This document shows positions 1-8,609 of a stretch of DNA of 64,000 bases, one piece after another. A program made the translations under genes and the position numbers. Within the stretch, counting starts at the first letter, position 1, and each line of letters starts with the position of its first letter. Location of the stretch: contig NC_003228.3 of NCBI RefSeq assembly GCF_000025985.1, positions 2,728,001 to 2,792,000 of the forward strand, read 5' to 3'. The notes under the pieces were generated by a model that did not search any database, was not told the DNA's origin, and saw nothing but the letters and a program-made list of their open reading frames with translations. The stretch comes from Bacteroides fragilis NCTC 9343. Its GTDB lineage: Bacteria > Bacteroidota > Bacteroidia > Bacteroidales > Bacteroidaceae.

Positions 1-332
1 ATTACACTTACAAAAGTACAGATCGGAGTGCAATAAATGAACTTTATATGCATAAACGGGAACAAGATGAAATATTAATTACTAGAAATGGACTGTTGAC
101 AGATACATCTATAGCTAATATTGCTCTCTTTAACGGAAAAGAGTGGCACACTCCCAAACACCCTCTCCTTAAAGGTGTCCAAAGAGCGGCATTGATTGAC
201 AAACATCTAATCAGAGAAAAAGAAATAACCGTAGACCAATTGTTTAACTATTCCCAGATTTGTTTATTCAATGCAATGATTGATTTTGGTAAGATAAAGA
301 TTGATGTCAATAGAGAGCTAATACGGATATAA
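1..332 (+). CDS. Aminotransferase class IV / aminodeoxychorismate lyase-like protein (5' partial)
   Basis: The frame is open from base 3, upstream of the first ATG at 48, so this is the C-terminal end of a gene that begins before the window. The visible part (about 109 residues) reads YKSTDRSAINELY, then a segment ending in RNGLLTDTSIANIAL, and HPLLKGVQRAALID. This pattern is typical of the fold-type IV PLP enzymes, which include PabC (4-amino-4-deoxychorismate lyase, p-aminobenzoate and folate synthesis) and branched-chain aminotransferases. The short length after the T-S-x-A-N-I core and the Bacteroides context favour a PabC-like enzyme, but the PLP lysine lies outside the window, so the substrate is inferred. 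Confidence 0.7.
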   Translation, partial: YTYKSTDRSAINELYMHKREQDEILITRNGLLTDTSIANIALFNGKEWHTPKHPLLKGVQRAALIDKHLIREKEITVDQLFNYSQICLFNAMIDFGKIKIDVNRELIRI

Positions 333-469
333 CGATTATTAACAAGTTTATTTTCGATCTGTTTGAACAAAACCCATTTTAGGCATGTTATATAGATGTG
401 TTTTTCATAGTATTAGATATAAGATTAATTAAAGAGATTGTACCAGCTTGTGATAAGTAAGTACGTCAG

Positions 470-537
470 AAACAGAGGCGTCTGTTTTATTGATAAATGT
501 GTTAAAGTGTCGGCTCTTTGCAGCCGACGCTTTTTTT
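470..537 (+). terminator. Two consecutive hairpins ending in a T-run
   Basis: A 7-bp hairpin (470-487, AAACAGA/TCTGTTT, loop GGCG) is followed by a 9-bp GC-rich hairpin (507-515 with 522-530) and seven T residues at 531-537. The second is a good intrinsic terminator, probably for the PabC-like gene. A 61-codon open frame across this stretch (438-623) shows no protein-like features and was not called. Confidence 0.7.
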
Positions 538-583
538 ATACCTGTTTTTCTTTCGTTTTATGGATAGTTACAAATAATTCTTA

Positions 584-591
584 TATATTTG
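584..591 (+). promoter_or_regulatory. Bacteroides -7 box (TATATTTG) for the DUF2461 gene
   Basis: Matches TAnnTTTG and lies 28 bp before the ATG at 620. No clear TTTG is present at -33. Confidence 0.5.
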
Positions 592-619
592 TAGGATATA
601 AACAGAAAAGAATGACACA

Positions 620-1288
620 ATGAGTAATATACCTGTTATCTTTCGTTTTTTAAAGGACCTTACTGCGAACAACAATCGCGAGTGGTTTAATGAACATCGG
701 GAAGAGTATGAAATAGCCCGTTTAGAATTTGAAAATTTCCTTTCCACAGTAATTGCCCGTATTTCACTTTTTGATGAAAGTATTCGTGGTATTCAACCTA
801 AAGAATGCACTTATCGCATTTACCGGGATACCCGCTTTTCTTCCGATAAAACTCCCTATAAGAATCATTTTGGGGGATATATTAACGCAAAAGGGAAAAA
901 ATCCTATCACAGTGGGTACTATATACATATACAACCTGAGGGTTGCATGCTAGCCGGAGGAAGTTTATGCTTGCCTTCTAATATTTTAAAAGCACTTCGC
1001 CAGTCTATCTATGATAACATTGATGAATATCGTTCGATAGTGGAAGATCCTGAATTTCAGCAATTCTTCCCCATTGTAGGTGAAGATTTCCTAAAAACAG
1101 CTCCCAAAGGATTCCCGAAAGATTTTAAATACATTGATTATTTGAAACCTAAAGAATTCACTTGTGCTTATTCCGTCCCGGACAGTTTCTTTTTGACTCC
1201 GGATATTCTGGACAAAATAGAAGAAGTGTTCCGGCAATTTAAACGTTTTGCCGACTTTACGAATTTCACTATCGATGATTTTGAGTAA
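620..1288 (+). CDS. DUF2461 family protein
   Basis: A 222-residue soluble protein matching the DUF2461 (TIGR02453) family across its length. Recognisable parts are the N-terminal FLKDLTANNNREWFNEHREEY, the central TYRIYRDTRFSSDKTPYKNHFG and the following HSGYYIHIQPEGCMLAGG. The biochemical role of the family is unknown. A -7 box 28 bp upstream and a terminator before that make it the first gene of its own unit. The branching enzyme follows after 68 bp with no terminator between, so the two may be co-transcribed. Confidence 0.85.
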   Translation: MSNIPVIFRFLKDLTANNNREWFNEHREEYEIARLEFENFLSTVIARISLFDESIRGIQPKECTYRIYRDTRFSSDKTPYKNHFGGYINAKGKKSYHSGYYIHIQPEGCMLAGGSLCLPSNILKALRQSIYDNIDEYRSIVEDPEFQQFFPIVGEDFLKTAPKGFPKDFKYIDYLKPKEFTCAYSVPDSFFLTPDILDKIEEVFRQFKRFADFTNFTIDDFE

Positions 1289-1356
1289 TAATCGGGCAGA
1301 TATTTCTTGAGTGACTATAAAAAATTAATTCTGAAACACAATAATACATCCTTTTT

Positions 1357-3369
1357 ATGGAAAAGACTCTTAATCTTATTAAAAATGATCCTTGGCTGGA
1401 ACCTTACAAAGACGCTATCGTTGGACGTTTTGAACATGCCATGGATAAGAAGGCCGAATTGACCAATGGGGGAAAATCTACGTTATCGGACTTCGCTTCC
1501 GGATATCTTTATTTCGGTTTGCATCGCACTGATAAAGGATGGATATTCCGTGAGTGGGCACCGAATGCATCACATATTTATATGGTGGGTACATTCAGTA
1601 ATTGGGAAGAAAAGCCTGCTTATAAACTAAAACGCCTGAAAAATGGTAGTTGGGAAATCAAATTACCGATCGACACTATACAACATGGTGACTTATATAA
1701 ATTACACGTCTACTGGGAAGGCGGACAGGGAGAACGAATCCCTGCTTGGGCCAATCGGGTAGTACAAGATGACAATACAAAAATATTCAGTGCCCAGGTA
1801 TGGGCACCGGAAAAGCCATTTAAATTTAAAAAGAAAACTTTTAAGCCTAGTACAGATCCACTGTTAATCTATGAATGTCATATCGGTATGGCACAGCAGG
1901 AAGAAAAAGTCGGAACTTATAATGAGTTTCGTGAAAAAATTCTGCCGCGTATTGCCAAAGAGGGATACAATTGTATTCAGATTATGGCTATACAGGAGCA
2001 CCCATATTATGGTAGTTTTGGCTATCATGTATCGAGTTTTTTTGCTGCATCGTCTCGTTTTGGAACTCCAGAAGAACTTAAGCAGTTGATTGATACCGCA
2101 CACGGATTGGGTATTGCTGTCATTATGGATATCGTTCACTCACATGCAGTAAAGAATGAAGTAGAAGGGTTAGGAAACTTTGCAGGTGATCCAAATCAAT
2201 ATTTCTATCCAGGCGGACGAAGAGAACATCCGGCATGGGATTCACTTTGTTTTGACTATGGTAAAAATGAAGTGATGCATTTTTTACTTTCCAATTGTAA
2301 ATATTGGTTGGAAGAATATCATTTTGATGGCTTCCGTTTTGACGGGGTGACATCCATGCTTTATTATAGCCACGGATTGGGAGAAGCATTTTGCAATTAC
2401 GGCGACTACTTTAATGGACATCAAGATGATAATGCCATCTGCTATCTGACATTGGCAAACGAATTGATTCATGAAGTAAATCCTAAGGCTATTACCATTG
2501 CAGAAGAGGTTTCGGGTATGCCAGGACTTGCCGCCAAGGTGGAAGATGGAGGATATGGATTTGATTATCGTATGGCTATGAATATCCCCGATTATTGGAT
2601 CAAGACAATTAAAGAGAAGATAGATGAAGATTGGAAACCATCCAGCATGTTTTGGGAAGTAACTAACCGTCGGCAAGACGAAAAAACAATTTCGTACGCT
2701 GAAAGTCATGATCAGGCATTGGTAGGAGATAAAACGATTATTTTCCGCCTGATTGATGCAGATATGTATTGGCATATGCAGAAAGGTGATGAAAATTATA
2801 TAGTTCATCGGGGCGTTGCTCTTCACAAAATGATTCGTTTACTAACTGCAAGCACCATTAACGGTGGATATCTGAACTTTATGGGAAATGAATTCGGACA
2901 TCCGGAATGGATCGATTTTCCGAGGGAAGGTAATGGATGGTCATGTAAGTATGCTCGCCGCCAATGGGATTTAGTCGATAATAAAAACTTGACTTATCAT
3001 TATCTGGGTGATTTTGATGCAGATATGTTGAAAGTAATTAAGAGCGTAAAAAACATCCAGCAAACCCCTGTACAAGAAATATGGCACAACGATGGCGACC
3101 AAGTGTTAGCGTACCAACGTAAAGATCTTGTTTTTGTATTCAATTTTAATCCGAGTCAATCATTCACCGATTATGGCTTTTTAGTAACACCGGGAACTTA
3201 TGAGGTGGTACTGAATACAGATAACATAATTTATGGAGGAAATGGCTTGTCAGATGATAGTGTGAAGCATTTCACATTGCCCGATCCTTTGTATAAGAAA
3301 GAAAAGAAAGAATGGTTGAAACTCTATATTCCTGCACGTACAGCAATGGTATTGAGAAGAACCAAATAA
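1357..3369 (+). CDS. glgB: 1,4-alpha-glucan branching enzyme, eukaryote-like (GH13_8 type)
   Basis: A 670-residue glycogen branching enzyme that forms alpha-1,6 branches in the cytoplasm. An N-terminal CBM48-like domain (about residues 40-140) precedes a GH13 (beta/alpha)8 barrel and a C-terminal beta domain. Predicted catalytic residues are D329 (FRFDGVTSML), E383 (TIAEEVSGMP) and D452 (YAESHDQALVGDK). Stretches such as GYNCIQIMAIQEH, FFAASSRFGTPEEL, LNFMGNEFGHPEWIDFPR and YARRQWDL closely match animal and fungal branching enzymes from memory rather than the E. coli GlgB type. It converges on a GH13 amylase gene, a neighbourhood consistent with glycogen metabolism. A shared terminator lies between them. 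Confidence 0.93.
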   Translation: MEKTLNLIKNDPWLEPYKDAIVGRFEHAMDKKAELTNGGKSTLSDFASGYLYFGLHRTDKGWIFREWAPNASHIYMVGTFSNWEEKPAYKLKRLKNGSWEIKLPIDTIQHGDLYKLHVYWEGGQGERIPAWANRVVQDDNTKIFSAQVWAPEKPFKFKKKTFKPSTDPLLIYECHIGMAQQEEKVGTYNEFREKILPRIAKEGYNCIQIMAIQEHPYYGSFGYHVSSFFAASSRFGTPEELKQLIDTAHGLGIAVIMDIVHSHAVKNEVEGLGNFAGDPNQYFYPGGRREHPAWDSLCFDYGKNEVMHFLLSNCKYWLEEYHFDGFRFDGVTSMLYYSHGLGEAFCNYGDYFNGHQDDNAICYLTLANELIHEVNPKAITIAEEVSGMPGLAAKVEDGGYGFDYRMAMNIPDYWIKTIKEKIDEDWKPSSMFWEVTNRRQDEKTISYAESHDQALVGDKTIIFRLIDADMYWHMQKGDENYIVHRGVALHKMIRLLTASTINGGYLNFMGNEFGHPEWIDFPREGNGWSCKYARRQWDLVDNKNLTYHYLGDFDADMLKVIKSVKNIQQTPVQEIWHNDGDQVLAYQRKDLVFVFNFNPSQSFTDYGFLVTPGTYEVVLNTDNIIYGGNGLSDDSVKHFTLPDPLYKKEKKEWLKLYIPARTAMVLRRTK

Positions 3370-3390
3370 GAAAAAGTAAGTAAATAAAGT

Positions 3391-3433
3391 AATAGCCCTT
3401 GCATCGATTATTCTGATTGCAAGGGCTATTTTA
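3391..3433. terminator. Bidirectional terminator between glgB and the amylase gene
   Basis: A 13-bp perfect stem (3391-3403 with 3418-3430, AATAGCCCTTGCA/TGCAAGGGCTATT) with a 14-nt loop sits between two convergent genes, with T-rich flanks on both strands. Confidence 0.85.
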
Positions 3434-3444
3434 TATTCAGAAGG

Positions 3445-5142
3445 TTAAAATTTAATCTTCAATATTTTACCCGTATAAGCTCCTAAAGCGATTTCTGTTG
3501 CCTTATATGGCAGTAAACTGATTTCTTCTACTTTATCTGTTAGTAAATCAACCGCTTTATAAGAATCAAATTGAGGAATTTGTAAAAAGTCAAAGGCATG
3601 AGAAGGCACATTAATCGCAACATTTACTGGCTGATTATCAAAGTTTACGACAATAAATAGCAATTCATTCTTGTATTTACGCATAAATGTATATTGCTTG
3701 TGCTCATTAAATCTCCATCCATTTTCATTAGCATACATCAAATCAAAGAATACGCCGTTTGATATTGCCTGTTCTTCATTGCACAACGTCAAAACTCTCT
3801 GATAAATTGCATATAAATGTTTTTGCTCTTCAGTTAGCATCTTCCCGTCAAACTTTCCTTCATTTCGCCAGCGCCGAATTGTATCTACACTCCAATAATC
3901 GAAAATAGTAGTACGTCCATCACGTCCACTGAAACCTTCACTATCCATTCCCATTTCTCCGAATTCCTGACCAAAGTAGATCATCATGGGGTTAGTATTC
4001 ATGCAAGCAGATACAATTAAGGCAGGAACACCTTTGCGTGGATCTCCGGCAAAAAAATCAGATGCAATACGTTGTTCGTCATGGTTTTCAAGGAAGTTAA
4101 GCATCCGCTTTTCAATCCCCCCTAAAGACTGCCAACTACGAGTAATAGCAGTTGCAGAGTCATAACCACAAGCTACATTGCGCAATGTATCATACAGTCC
4201 TACTTTATCGTAGAGAAAATCAAATTTACCACGAAATAAATAATTCTTATATTCGTGCGGATTGTATACTTCAGCAATAAATATAATATTCGGATACTCC
4301 TGTTTCACTTGAGGGATAGCCCATTCCCAAAATTCTACCGGAACCATTTCGGCCATGTCACAACGGAAACCATCAATATTTTTAGAGGACCAAAAAAGGA
4401 GGATATCCAACATTTTAGTCCAAGTATCCGGAGTAGGGGAGAAATGGCAAGTTCCACCATTCTGATAATCCACACCATAATTTAACTTTACGGTTTCATA
4501 CCAGTCATTAATATTAGGGTAAGCATCAAAACGGTTATTTCCGGTTGCTTTGGCAGGAAATTCATGATAGGGTTCCAAGGCATTTCCCGTCATATCAAAC
4601 TGTCCATGCAATTCCGATTGCGGAATATAGTAGAAATTATTGTACGGACTAAAAGAGTAGTTAGGATCATCATTGGCTCCCAGCTGAGTGGTGCCGTCAG
4701 GTTGTGCATCCGAATGGTATTGACGCGCTACATGGTTCGGAACAAAATCAATTATTACTTTTAATCCTGCTCTGTGTGTACGACTTACTAGATTTTCGAA
4801 TTCTTTCATTCTTCCAGGGACATCAGTAGCCAGATCCGGATCTACATCATAATAATCTTTAATGGCGTATGGAGATCCCGCTTTACCTTTTACAATAGCC
4901 GGATGATCCGGACGGATGTTGTATCTTCTATAATCAGTTTGGCTGGCATGTTCGATAATACCCGTGTACCAAATATGTGTTGCTCCCAGTTTTTTTATTT
5001 CTCCCAAAGCTTTGGCAGTAAAATCAGCCATTTTTCCACAACCATTTTGTGAAATATCTCCATTGTAGATACAGTGATTATTATTATTACCAAACAAGCG
5101 TGTAAACACTTGATAAATAATCATTTTGTTTTCGTTCTTCAT
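3445..5142 (-). CDS. Alpha-amylase family glycosidase (GH13), cytoplasmic
   Basis: About 565 residues with the GH13 signature regions in order: DFVPNH (region I), GFRCDMAEM (region II, nucleophile Asp), FIAEVYNP (region III, acid Glu) and NFLENHDEQR (region IV, transition-state Asp). There is no signal peptide, so it should act in the cytoplasm on maltodextrin or glycogen, unlike the surface SusG amylase. The frame extends to an ATG at 5169, but that overlaps the upstream oxidoreductase. The ATG at 5142 (MKNENKMIIYQVFTRLFG) starts right at the conserved domain and is preferred. It is the third gene of a tight operon with the oxidoreductase and patatin genes. Confidence 0.9.
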   Translation of the reverse strand: MKNENKMIIYQVFTRLFGNNNNHCIYNGDISQNGCGKMADFTAKALGEIKKLGATHIWYTGIIEHASQTDYRRYNIRPDHPAIVKGKAGSPYAIKDYYDVDPDLATDVPGRMKEFENLVSRTHRAGLKVIIDFVPNHVARQYHSDAQPDGTTQLGANDDPNYSFSPYNNFYYIPQSELHGQFDMTGNALEPYHEFPAKATGNNRFDAYPNINDWYETVKLNYGVDYQNGGTCHFSPTPDTWTKMLDILLFWSSKNIDGFRCDMAEMVPVEFWEWAIPQVKQEYPNIIFIAEVYNPHEYKNYLFRGKFDFLYDKVGLYDTLRNVACGYDSATAITRSWQSLGGIEKRMLNFLENHDEQRIASDFFAGDPRKGVPALIVSACMNTNPMMIYFGQEFGEMGMDSEGFSGRDGRTTIFDYWSVDTIRRWRNEGKFDGKMLTEEQKHLYAIYQRVLTLCNEEQAISNGVFFDLMYANENGWRFNEHKQYTFMRKYKNELLFIVVNFDNQPVNVAINVPSHAFDFLQIPQFDSYKAVDLLTDKVEEISLLPYKATEIALGAYTGKILKIKF

Positions 5143-5152
5143 TTTATATATG

Positions 5153-6211
5153 CTATTTAAGATTGACAATTTTATTTTCTCGATGGCTTTGATAAGCCGC
5201 TTCGATTATTCGTATCACATTCAAAATATCTTGTGCATGTGTTTCCAATGGTTGTCCTAAACATAAGTGTTCATAAATATTCTGATAAAAGCCACCATAA
5301 TTTCCGGCTATGCCCGGATATTTTCGGCAGATTTCTTTTCCATTTATTTCTGTATGTAATAATCCCCATTCCTGCTCTGATTCTTCTCCCCAATTCGGAC
5401 GTTCAGGTATTTCACCAGCTAATAGAGCAGCTTCCTGTTTATCGACTCCATATTTAACATACGAACCTAGTGTTCCATGTAAGGCAAAACGTGGTTCGGC
5501 TTCTCGCATCAGGTAACTTGCTTTCAAGGTGATTTTCACATTTGGTGCCAACGAAGGATGTAACAGATGAATTATAAAATAATCATCAACTTTTCCTCCT
5601 TCACGCAGGATACCTAAATCTGCAAAAACAGCTTCAGGCATCCCAAAAAGCTGAATAGCCTGATCGATCAGATGTGAACCCAAATTATAGGTTAATCCAC
5701 CACCGGACTCTCCGGTCTCTTTCCAAGTATTAGGCTTTATAAAATTACGATAACGAGCAAATGTAGATTCATATTCTACCAAACGTCCTAATAAGGATTT
5801 GGCAAGAATATCACGTACCGTTAAGAAATCTGCATCCCATCTGCGATTCTGATATACACTTAGCATCAAACCTTTTTTCTTAGCCAAAGCTATTAATTCT
5901 TCACCCTGTTTGGTGGTAGAAGTAAACGGTTTCTCAACTACTACATTTTTCCCGGCTTCAAGAGCCATTCCGGCATATTCATAATGTGTATTGTCCGGAG
6001 TGTTAACGACTATAAGATCTATTTCAGGATCTTCTGTCAACTCCTTAAAACTACGTACTATTGATGCTTGCGGATATCGTTCTTTAGAGAGTTCCTTACT
6101 ACGCTCTACTATTTTGTAAAGTTCAAAATGAGGATTCGTGCTGATAAATGGAGCGTGAAACACCTGTCCCGACATACCAAAAGCAGCCAATCCGGTTTTT
6201 ATTATTTCCAT
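5153..6211 (-). CDS. Gfo/Idh/MocA family NAD(P)-dependent oxidoreductase
   Basis: 352 residues. An N-terminal Rossmann fold (GLAAFGMSGQVFHAPF, residues 7-22) is followed by the family EKP motif (K94), and the catalytic-domain pattern GSHLIDQA supplies H180 and D183. The sequence resembles the YdgJ/IolW branch (scyllo-inositol or related sugar dehydrogenases), so it probably oxidises or reduces a free or phosphorylated sugar; the substrate cannot be read from the sequence. It overlaps the patatin gene upstream by 10 bp and is 10 bp from the amylase start, indicating translational coupling and possibly a shared carbohydrate role. Confidence 0.87.
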   Translation of the reverse strand: MEIIKTGLAAFGMSGQVFHAPFISTNPHFELYKIVERSKELSKERYPQASIVRSFKELTEDPEIDLIVVNTPDNTHYEYAGMALEAGKNVVVEKPFTSTTKQGEELIALAKKKGLMLSVYQNRRWDADFLTVRDILAKSLLGRLVEYESTFARYRNFIKPNTWKETGESGGGLTYNLGSHLIDQAIQLFGMPEAVFADLGILREGGKVDDYFIIHLLHPSLAPNVKITLKASYLMREAEPRFALHGTLGSYVKYGVDKQEAALLAGEIPERPNWGEESEQEWGLLHTEINGKEICRKYPGIAGNYGGFYQNIYEHLCLGQPLETHAQDILNVIRIIEAAYQSHRENKIVNLK

Positions 6212-7008
6212 ATCTTTCCTTTCTCTTCAATTAGTTGGTCCAGAACCTCAGAAGCAGTGTTATAGCCTTGTTCAAAAATCTCTTCGGCCTTTTCAAGTTC
6301 AGTATTGCTATAACCCTCTAGGTTGTAGGGTTCAATTAGTAAATCGCAATTGTCTCGCTCCGGAAACGTATTGGCACGAAACATAAAATGATAAGAACGC
6401 ATGGCAATGCTAACGATGTTCATTTTATATTTTTCTGCCATCAACGGGCTGACATTCACTGCTACCACTTTTTCACATTCATTTCGGATGGTAGATACAG
6501 GTAAATTCATCAGAAGTCCTCCGTCCACATAATGTGTATTTCCTATTTTTACAGGTGTAAATAACACCGGCATACAGCATGAAGCAGCTACCCGTTCAGC
6601 TATATTCCCTTTATGAAAATGCATGCTGCGACCATGATCCAGATCAGTGGCAGTAATGATAAGAGGAAGTTTTAAATCCTCTAGCTTCTGAGCTTTAAGA
6701 TTTGACTTCAAAAAGTCAATAAACTCTCCCAAAGCAAATAAGCCTACTTTAGGAATTACAAGTTTTGTCAAGTCCTGAAATTTATGTCCGGAAAAGTAGT
6801 CCAAAACCCTATAGGGTTCGTTGCCATCGGCATAAAATACTCCGGCCAAAGCCCCGGCACTGACTCCTGAGATAATATCCGGTTTAATATCATGTTCCAA
6901 TAAAGCCTGAATAACTCCCAAATGGGCAAAGCCTTTAATAAAGCCTCCGCTCAAGGCATATCCGATGTTATAAGGTTTTCCGGTTAATACACTATTTTCC
7001 ATTTTCAT
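6202..7008 (-). CDS. Patatin-like phospholipase family protein (RssA type)
   Basis: 268 residues forming a single patatin domain. The oxyanion loop SGGFIKGFAHLG (residues 20-31), the nucleophile elbow GVSAG (Ser50) and the catalytic DGG (Asp162, HYVDGGLLMNLP) are intact, so a Ser-Asp lipid acyl hydrolase activity is expected. There is no signal peptide or long extension, as in cytoplasmic RssA-like proteins. It is the first gene of the three-gene minus-strand operon. Why a lipase-type gene leads a sugar-enzyme operon is not clear. Confidence 0.88.
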   Translation of the reverse strand: MKMENSVLTGKPYNIGYALSGGFIKGFAHLGVIQALLEHDIKPDIISGVSAGALAGVFYADGNEPYRVLDYFSGHKFQDLTKLVIPKVGLFALGEFIDFLKSNLKAQKLEDLKLPLIITATDLDHGRSMHFHKGNIAERVAASCCMPVLFTPVKIGNTHYVDGGLLMNLPVSTIRNECEKVVAVNVSPLMAEKYKMNIVSIAMRSYHFMFRANTFPERDNCDLLIEPYNLEGYSNTELEKAEEIFEQGYNTASEVLDQLIEEKGKIWK

Positions 7009-7095
7009 TTACTTGATTCATATATGTTCGCCACGAAATTAGTAAAATAAATGAAAGGGAGAATTGATATAAGGAAAAAACTGGTAGAAAATAGC

Positions 7096-7117
7096 ATAAA
7101 ATAAGGATAAAATAAGG
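7096..7117. repeat. Perfect 11-bp tandem duplication
   Basis: ATAAAATAAGG occurs twice head to tail between the convergent ends of the patatin operon promoter region and the MFS gene. It looks like a simple slippage product. Confidence 0.6.
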
Positions 7118-7177
7118 AAAAGTGATTCCGGATTTTACAAAGTCCAAAATAAAAAACAAACTTCGTCTCTTTCCTGA

Positions 7178-8392
7178 TTATTCTTGTTTTTCACTTCTCA
7201 CTTTCTTCAGATCCGGTAAAAACCAGGTCACCAATCCTAACAACGGCATAAATGCACAAACATTATATACAGCATCAATCCCAAACTTATCGGCCATATT
7301 GCCAAGAACAGCAGATGCAATGCCTGCCACTCCAAATGCAAAACCGAAAAAAAGTCCGGAAATCAGTCCTAACTTGTTGGGAAGCAGCTCTTGTGCATAT
7401 AACAGAATAGCTGGAAAAGCAGACGAAAGCATTAAGCCGACACAGAAACTAAGAATTATAGTCCATACGAGTCCGGCATGTGGCATCAATAAACTAAAAG
7501 GAGCTGTTCCCAGGATCGACCCCCAAATAACATATTTACGGCCTATCTTGTCTCCAATGGGGCCTCCCATCAATGTACCAATGGCAGTGGCTACCAGAAA
7601 TACAAATAAAAAGAGTTGCGACTGCTGAATGCTTACATTAAACTTATGGATCAGATAAAATGTATAATAGCTGTTCAGACTTGCCATATAAATATATTTA
7701 GAGAATATAAGAATCATCAGTATCGTGATAGCAAATACAGTCTTTTGAGGAGGAAGCGGGCGCTCGATATATGCTTTTGCATGGATCGGACGTTTTTTAA
7801 GATGGTTCAGATAAGAACGGTACCAGCGGCAAATAGGAAACATTACACAAATAGCCGCCAAAGCAAGGATAGCAAATAGTGCAATATGATGCCTGCCATA
7901 AGGAGCCACTAATAATGCGACTAATAAAGGGCCTAACGATCCCCCCAGATTTCCACCTACCTGAAAAAGTGATTGTGCCAATCCCCGTTTCCCTCCCGAA
8001 GCCAAAAAGGTGATACGGGATGCTTCCGGATGGAGAACAGACGAACCTATTCCAATGATAAAGACAGAAGCAAGCAGCCAATTCAGATTGGATGCAAAAG
8101 CCAGATTCAGCATACCTATCAAAGTGAAACTCATTCCGATAGGAAGCGACCAAGCTATAGGACGTTTATCAAAAATAAGGCCGGTCAGTGGTTGAAATAC
8201 AGAAGCAGACATCTGGTAAACTAGGGTTATCAATCCAATCTGAGCGAAACTTAACGAAAGATCTTCTTTAAAAAGAGGATATACAGCCGAAATGACAGAT
8301 TGCAAAAGATCATTTAAACAGTGAGATACACTTAATGCAATTAATATAGGAAATGCAATTCTACGAACCGGCTGAGTCTGACTTTGTACCAT
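7178..8392 (-). CDS. MFS transporter, fosmidomycin-resistance (Fsr) type
   Basis: 404 residues with about 12 hydrophobic segments. The N-terminal HCLNDLLQSVISAVYPLFKE, the loop following QMSASVFQPLTGLIFDKRP and the motif GSSVLHPEASR are hallmarks of the Fsr branch of the major facilitator superfamily. E. coli Fsr exports fosmidomycin; the natural substrate of the Bacteroides protein is unknown. The gene is divergent from the glutamine synthetase homologue, with a 217-bp intergenic region holding a -7 box for each direction. Confidence 0.88.
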   Translation of the reverse strand: MVQSQTQPVRRIAFPILIALSVSHCLNDLLQSVISAVYPLFKEDLSLSFAQIGLITLVYQMSASVFQPLTGLIFDKRPIAWSLPIGMSFTLIGMLNLAFASNLNWLLASVFIIGIGSSVLHPEASRITFLASGGKRGLAQSLFQVGGNLGGSLGPLLVALLVAPYGRHHIALFAILALAAICVMFPICRWYRSYLNHLKKRPIHAKAYIERPLPPQKTVFAITILMILIFSKYIYMASLNSYYTFYLIHKFNVSIQQSQLFLFVFLVATAIGTLMGGPIGDKIGRKYVIWGSILGTAPFSLLMPHAGLVWTIILSFCVGLMLSSAFPAILLYAQELLPNKLGLISGLFFGFAFGVAGIASAVLGNMADKFGIDAVYNVCAFMPLLGLVTWFLPDLKKVRSEKQE

Positions 8393-8421
8393 ATAATCTA
8401 TACCTTATTTAAAACCGGCTG

Positions 8422-8429
8422 CAAAGGTA
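8422..8429 (-). promoter_or_regulatory. Bacteroides -7 box (TACCTTTG) for the Fsr-type MFS gene
   Basis: CAAAGGTA on the + strand, 30 bp upstream of the ATG at 8392. Confidence 0.55.
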
Positions 8430-8553
8430 TAAAAAACGAAAGAAGTTAGCAGTATAGAAACAACTTTAAATAAGGAATACCCGAATCACTATTAACCGAA
8501 GAGAGAATTATTATTTTTTACGGCAATAAATCTTGGTTTGCTGACTTTTTGTG

Positions 8554-8561
8554 TATCTTTG
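8554..8561 (+). promoter_or_regulatory. Bacteroides -7 box (TATCTTTG) for the glutamine synthetase homologue
   Basis: A TTG at 8533-8535 lies 18 bp upstream as a possible -33 element. The predicted 5' UTR is about 40 nt. Confidence 0.55.
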
Positions 8562-8609
8562 GTTCTCAAAATAATATGTTAACCCCAATAATGAAACAAC
8601 AACCAACGT

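Noticed and set aside
438..623. 61-codon open frame on the + strand
   Set aside because: It crosses a double hairpin terminator and the promoter of the next gene, and its translation resembles no protein.
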